Shown: piece by piece, positions 59,061 to 64,000 of the stretch
Position numbering within the stretch: the first letter of the stretch is position 1
How the letters are laid out: each line of letters starts with the position of its first letter
Assembly (NCBI GenBank): GCA_033239125.1
Contig: BSWB01000004.1
Span: 142,732,926 to 142,796,925, forward strand
Reading direction: 5' to 3'
DNA from: Fagopyrum homotropicum
Lineage: Eukaryota; Streptophyta; Magnoliopsida; Caryophyllales; Polygonaceae
DNA length: 64,000 nucleotides
Notes under the pieces: generated by a model
What the model saw: only the letters and a program-made list of their open reading frames with translations
What the model was told of the DNA's origin: nothing
Databases searched by the model: none
Program-made: the position numbers and the translations under genes

Positions 59061-60271
59061 GAGATGCTATAATAAAAAATTATTATAGTTTTCTTTATAT
59101 TTTACCATTTATAGTTATTTACTCCGTCCCTATAAATATCTATTACACATTCCTAAGAATATGAATTTAACAAATTACCCAGCGACTAATTTTTTTTTTT
59201 TAATCTCTTTTGATCTTACCAGTAGGGCTTTGCAACGCATACATGTTTCATGGAGCCTGGCTTGTAAGCATCATTGCCACCAAGATAAAACCCTTTATGA
59301 TCTACCCTTTTCTTGGGTGAGGTGGAGTGAGAATCGTGTTCTTTGTGGGTGCCGATTTCCCACCCTCTTTTGATTGGATTATGGTTTGATGTCTAACGGT
59401 CTCGGCGTTGAATTGTGGCTTCTGACAACCTTTCGAACAACTTTGTGCCTATGAATTGTGGCTTTTGGCCACCTTTCGAACAACTTTGTGCCTACGGTAC
59501 ATTACACCATGTGGAACAATGATGGATCTAGATACATTCTATTTGGGATCCTTTTAAGTGGTAAGAAACGCCTTTCTCTTCCTGAAGCTTCTTATTTTCC
59601 TGTTTTGAATACTTAACGTGCTCGAAAATGATCTTCATGTGGCACTCTGGAACTCTTGTTTTTGGTTACGTTTGTCGCCTCTACCGTGTCTCTCAATTCT
59701 TGTTGGGATATTTTGAAATCCTTCCTAATGAAGGCCATTAAACCCACTCGCAACTGTTGATTCCTTTCTTATATCAGTTGTTTTGGATTTTTTAGATTTG
59801 GAATGACGAATAATTCACCTTGTAACTAATAACGATACCATTGTTGAATCAATTTACAAATAGGTTGATTGAAAAGAATCACGGAAACCATAAAGACCCT
59901 AAAACATAGCCACAAGAACGCGCTTCCACGCTAAAGCAAAAAGGCCTTCCCAATACCACAAAAAGAAAACCTTAAAACCATTTTCCGTCGAACTTCTTCA
60001 TTTGATCTCTAAAAACTCTTGGTTAGTCTTCTTCAATGCCCACAACCTAGATTTGGGATTCTTATAATCCCTTCCAAGGAGTCATAACTTAGTAAGGAGA
60101 ATTTCTGCTTGGGATTTGTTTATCGGTATTCTTTCTAAGGAAATCCGATCTAGATATCCGCTGGATCTTTCGAGTAAATTGCTACTATTTCATAGAGAGG
60201 GAGTTAGTTGCCTCGATTCCTTCTCCCCCCTAAAATGATACGGATTAATTCGTAAGAAGAAGACTTAATCA
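59061..60271. other. Intergenic DNA, no gene recognised
   Basis: Contains a tandem duplication of a 43-base unit (59410-59452 and 59453-59495, four or five differences). Short open frames only; no protein family recognised. Confidence 0.45.
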
Positions 60272-60821
60272 TAGCGATGGGCACAAATCCTCCCAATCGT
60301 GGTCCCGTACCGGTCCCATCCCGATCTCGTCCCGATCCCGCGGGATTTAATCCAAAATTTAAAATCTCGTCCGAAACCCGTTATGTCAAAAACTATCCGG
60401 GACAAGATACGAGTCTTAACTTCTTCATCCCGATAGGCCCGTCACATTCCATATATAATAAAGTTTTTTTATTTAAAATAATAAAATCCCTAAACACTAC
60501 TAACAATGTGATATACTTATATAGTTGTGCTTATATATTTTGGATTTCATCCAAAATTAGACTTCCATTGCTAGTGGACCTATCGATGTGTGTTTCTTTT
60601 TTGACCCCCCCGGCGAGTATTTTGGACTTGTTTAATGCGCTATCATGGATATCTGGAAACTTTAATGTAAATCGTCCCGTCCTGATCCCAACCGGGATAG
60701 GATCCGGTGAGATTCAATTTAAAAAACACAAAGCTCGTCCCGATCTCGTCCTATATAAAATAGTCGGGACGGGACTAGGGTGACCTTAATCTCGTCTCAT
60801 CCCGTCTTGTTCCCGCCCCTA
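60272..60821. mobile_element. Non-autonomous hAT-like element (550 bp)
   Basis: Ends TAGCGATGGGCAC and ...TTCCCGCCCCTA form an imperfect inverted terminus of hAT type, with subterminal CCCGATCTCGTCCCG repeats on both sides in opposite orientation. The flanking 8 bases (CTTAATCA / CTCATTCT) agree at only five positions, so the insertion is old or the duplication is not real. Confidence 0.7.
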
Positions 60822-63260
60822 CTCATTCTCCTTTTCCAGGAAGAGAGGCAACAACAGGAGCTTACAACTTCTTTGTGCTCCCCGTTTTCTTTTCTAGAGC
60901 GAATCGTAGGGTAATTCACACATATTGAACAATGAAATCAGTCCGGCCGCTTCTCATTTTTTAGTCTGGACAACTCTTCACGAGTTCATGAAATCAACCC
61001 GGCCTTATGTCTTGTGAAAAAAAAGGAAGGTTCCACTTGCTTGGTTTTGGCTTGCTTTGTTATTGAATTGTGGTTCACTGAACAATAAAATCAAATCCCT
61101 TACTCCATAACAATATGAACAACGCTCATTTTAAATTAAAATGAAATTAAACTTTCTAAAATTATCAACCATTGTAATAACAATTAATGAACTAATTCCC
61201 TATTTAGGAAAGCATACGGAACTTCCATGGATATTATTGTCCATATTCCTAACCAATTTGATGAAACATTCCTCCATTTGGAAATTGGAAATGAAACTTT
61301 CATGGATATATTTTTCATTTTCCTAACCAGTTTGTTAGCTTGATGATGGCTTGTAACTATGAACTCTTGCAACAAACTTTTTTTTTTATCGGTTTTTCTA
61401 TATTGTAAAACTTTAAACATGCTAATAAATTGGATCCTTTTTGGACCCATAAACATGATAAAAATACGCATGAACGATTCATGGAAAGAACACATATAAA
61501 ATTATATACAAAGACATATTTATCCATTCGGAAAAAAGTACAAAAATGAGAGTTTAGAACCTTAAACAAGTTGTTGTAAAATAACTTGAAATAAATTGTT
61601 CCTGAAGTTGACTTTCCTTTTGAAGTCGGTTTTGGAAGTTTGAGAAATATTGTATATAACCTGGCTTAGTTGGGATGAATTTCCTTTTGAATTCGTTTTT
61701 TATTGTAGCTTAAATGAATGTTCTAGAAGATGTCGTAGTCACATGCCCCTGCTGAAATTGTTTGATCGTGGTGGTATTCGAGGTCTCCGAAGATCCTCCA
61801 TCTAGGTGAGGGAACGATTGAGATCTACATTTCCACTAGAGGTATGACATACCCTTGAAAAAGGTTTATATTATCCCGCTTCCCGGCGGCAAGACTATAT
61901 GTTAGTTCATCTATCCCATGACCTCTCCATGTTTTTTCCAGCCTCGAGTGTTCATCGTCTTCTCTTGTGGTTTGTCTGTTCCGAATTTTTGGTTTTTGTT
62001 GACCTTTTTGGTCATTTATTTGCGGTTTGTTGTTTTTCTCTATTTGTATGATGGTTTGTCCGTTTGTCGGTTTTCGGCCTCTCGATACACCAAGTATGTC
62101 TTGGTGCAGTCGAGCTTCTTACCTTCTTGATCCAAAAAAAAACATCATCACCAATAAGCAGCGGCCTCCAACCTTATGTTTTTTCAAGGTTTGCACCAAG
62201 ACTACTACAAATGTGTGTTTGTTTGTACGCAACAATAGTTTGACTTTTTATTTGTTGTTGTACCCAACTTCAACCGTGCCTTATCATCGTTGTATTTTGG
62301 GTGGATCAAATTTAAATTTGTATGATCACACTGAGGATAAATTTACCAATGCAAAAAAATCTGAACCAATCCGACCTTTATCCTCTTTGTGTTTTTTAGG
62401 GCTCAAATTTTTGCTTGTGAGGACTCGTCCACACAAGGTAACAACATGCATGCGCTTTTTTCTACAACAACTTAGACAACATTTTTGTTGTTTGAAATTG
62501 GCATTGCTCACTTGAATTTCCTTTTCTTCTATTTTGGTGAAATCGTCAAGTAATGTCGTAACTATTTCATAATAAGAGGGGAAGTGAGATCACAACTTTG
62601 CAAAAACATAACATCCTAGTGGATTAGCTAGGTAAGTTATCAACCGTGGTAACATCACTTATTTGGAGGCTTCCGGAACACTATCAACTCTTGATCAAGG
62701 CTATGCTCTCTTAAAATATGGGTAACCCATATAAGAAAACTTATAGTTACTCAGTCGGGCTTTAATGACCAAATCCATAACAAGCCCACAAATTTACAAC
62801 GACAAAATCTAAATTTTCTGATGTCCTTTTTGGGATTGAGCATCGGCTTAAAACCGATTCGAACCAACCAAAATGAATCTAACACTGTAAATTAGGAAAA
62901 CCTGAACCAAAAAACTCGGTTCGATTTAGGTCCAAAGCAAATTTTTTTGTTTTTTTGTTGGTTGAACCACAAATGAAGGATGTCGGACAGTAACTCAATT
63001 ACAAATTCAAAAATTCAAAGCAACTCTTACATATCCAAAGATTCCAGAGAAGAAACAAGGAAAGGAAGAAAAGAAGTCGAGAACAAGAACCCAAAGATTT
63101 CATATCCAAAAATTCTAGATCGAAATAACCCAATCACAATTTAAAACAAACAGAAATGAAGATCTTCGACATAAGAAGAAGCCGAAACAATGAAACATTG
63201 CATATCCAAAGATGAAATATTCCAAACCGTGAAACAAAGAAAGAAACAATCAAATTACAA
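60822..63260. other. Intergenic DNA, nothing firmly identified
   Basis: No gene recognised. The segment 61920-62150 is T-rich, with a 3' A-run (62132-62141) and a small hairpin-like phrase (ccaagtatgtcttgg, 62088-62102); it could be the 3' tail of a non-LTR element but no coding remnant supports that. Near 62850-62950 short complementary phrases (ccgattcgaacc / ggttcgatttagg) suggest another decayed TIR element. Confidence 0.35.
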
Positions 63261-63264
63261 AGTA

Positions 63265-63376
63265 GATATTTGTCTATTTGTCTATCTATTGATCTCTCTA
63301 TCTTTTTGTCTATCTGCCTATCTATATATATGTCTGTCTATCTGTATGTCTATCTATATGTCTAATCTATCTATAG
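63265..63376. repeat. Imperfect (TCTA)n/(TCTG)n microsatellite
   Basis: A run of TCTATCTGTCTATC-type units with interruptions. Confidence 0.85.
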
Positions 63377-63540
63377 AGATGGAGCTACTTTACTCTTTCC
63401 TTTTTTTTTGCTTGTTCTCTTTTTTATATTTTAGTTTTGTTATAATTTCTACCACTGTCACATAGGTGTGCACATGTTTCACTATTTCACTTTTGACTTT
63501 TAAGTTCTACTAGATCCTTTTTCTCTTTGTTTTTGTAATA

Positions 63541-64000
63541 CTAGGCAGGCTACGCACGCTCCGCGCGCATCTGTATAAGTCAAGCTAAATATTTCGTGGT
63601 ATTTTGTTCATATATTCCCTTTCAGCTATTTTGTCGATCACCTAATTTGGTACACATTGTAACAAATTTAAGCAATCCACATGAAATATGATGGGAAACC
63701 AAAGGTTAATAAGCCAAAACTATATGATTATTGACAAAGTGTAGATCCATCGAGCTGATACGTCCAAAACATTGTCAGTAAGACTTTCTACACTTCAGAA
63801 GGAATACTAAGACAAATTATAAAAAAAACCCTTTTGAATCATATCTTTCTCTTCAACAATGAACAAATTCAGGGACTCACACAAACTTGATAGAGGTTTA
63901 TTTCACATCTTCATACTAATCTTGGTCAGTTTCACATCTTCATACTTATCTTGTCTCAAATTCACTTTCACAATCTTGACACATCTTCATATTGATCTTG
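63541..64000 (-). mobile_element. 3' end of a Helitron continuing beyond the window
   Basis: On the minus strand the hairpin ATGCGCGC-GGA-GCGTGCGT (63570-63552) is followed 11 bases later by CTAG at 63544-63541, then T. This is the plant Helitron terminator, with the same spacing as in the copy at 57632. The element body lies to the right, off the window, and its 5' end is not seen. No coding sequence was recognised in the visible 460 bases. Confidence 0.8.

Noticed and set aside
60277..60783. 168-codon frame inside the hAT-like MITE
   Set aside because: It consists largely of translated subterminal repeats; no transposase motif.
62845..62960. tRNA-like phrase around 'gattcgaacc'
   Set aside because: No cloverleaf could be formed; it pairs better with nearby complementary sequence as a decayed TIR.

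Overview
This is a 64 kb stretch of a plant nuclear genome, almost certainly a eudicot. Five single-copy-type genes contain ordinary plant introns and sit in AT-rich DNA among nested LTR retrotransposons, hAT elements, Stowaway-type MITEs and Helitrons. There are no bacterial, organellar, CRISPR or tRNA features. The species cannot be named from the sequence alone.

Layout. 1-10294: a minus-strand Athila-type Ty3/gypsy element whose far LTR lies left of the window. It has a tRNA-Asp primer site, a 1.8 kb LTR, a gag-pol frame with one internal stop and a damaged reverse transcriptase motif, and a third ORF behind pol. It interrupts a second minus-strand element, of which an initiator-Met primer site (10371-10382) and a ~1.9 kb LTR (10386 to ~12289) remain. 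12291-14340: a microsatellite, then unassigned DNA. 14354-15741 (+): PIFI, a chloroplast protein. 16140-17966 (-): ROD1/PDCT, an ER headgroup-exchange enzyme. 19313-19495: a broken copy of a TOPLESS-related exon. 20138-28713 (-): the full TOPLESS-related co-repressor gene (TPR4-like), with a hAT MITE in one intron. ~30.7-40.7 kb: a gypsy element that has lost pol and carries two further insertions. One is a 3.3 kb element with inverted LTR ends in its 5' LTR, the other a 1.84 kb solo LTR in its gag. 42-44 kb: two near-identical Stowaway-like MITEs. 45142-45778 (+): a CID5/6-like PABP-interacting protein. 46732-50816 (-): a TFIIS-central/SPOC domain protein with a long 5'UTR intron. 53.5-59 kb: a decayed hAT transposon carrying a smaller MITE, then a 1,079 bp Helitron whose ends are confirmed by an unoccupied paralogous site. 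60272-60821: a hAT-type MITE. 63541-end: the terminus of another Helitron.

The resident genes keep neighbour relations known from Arabidopsis: PIFI, ROD1 and TPR4 lie close together on chromosome 3 (At3g15820-At3g15880), and the CID5 and SPOC/TFIIS genes are adjacent on chromosome 5 (At5g11430-At5g11440, duplicated near At5g25520-At5g25540). They form no common pathway; their proximity reflects ancestral gene order.

The most unusual items are the inverted-LTR element (32207-35490), palindromic CCACGGCCGTGG motifs spread through LTR, spacer and polyprotein region of the Athila element, and a putative intron conserved inside the LTRs of the second retroelement family. No wholly new biological system is demonstrable from sequence alone.
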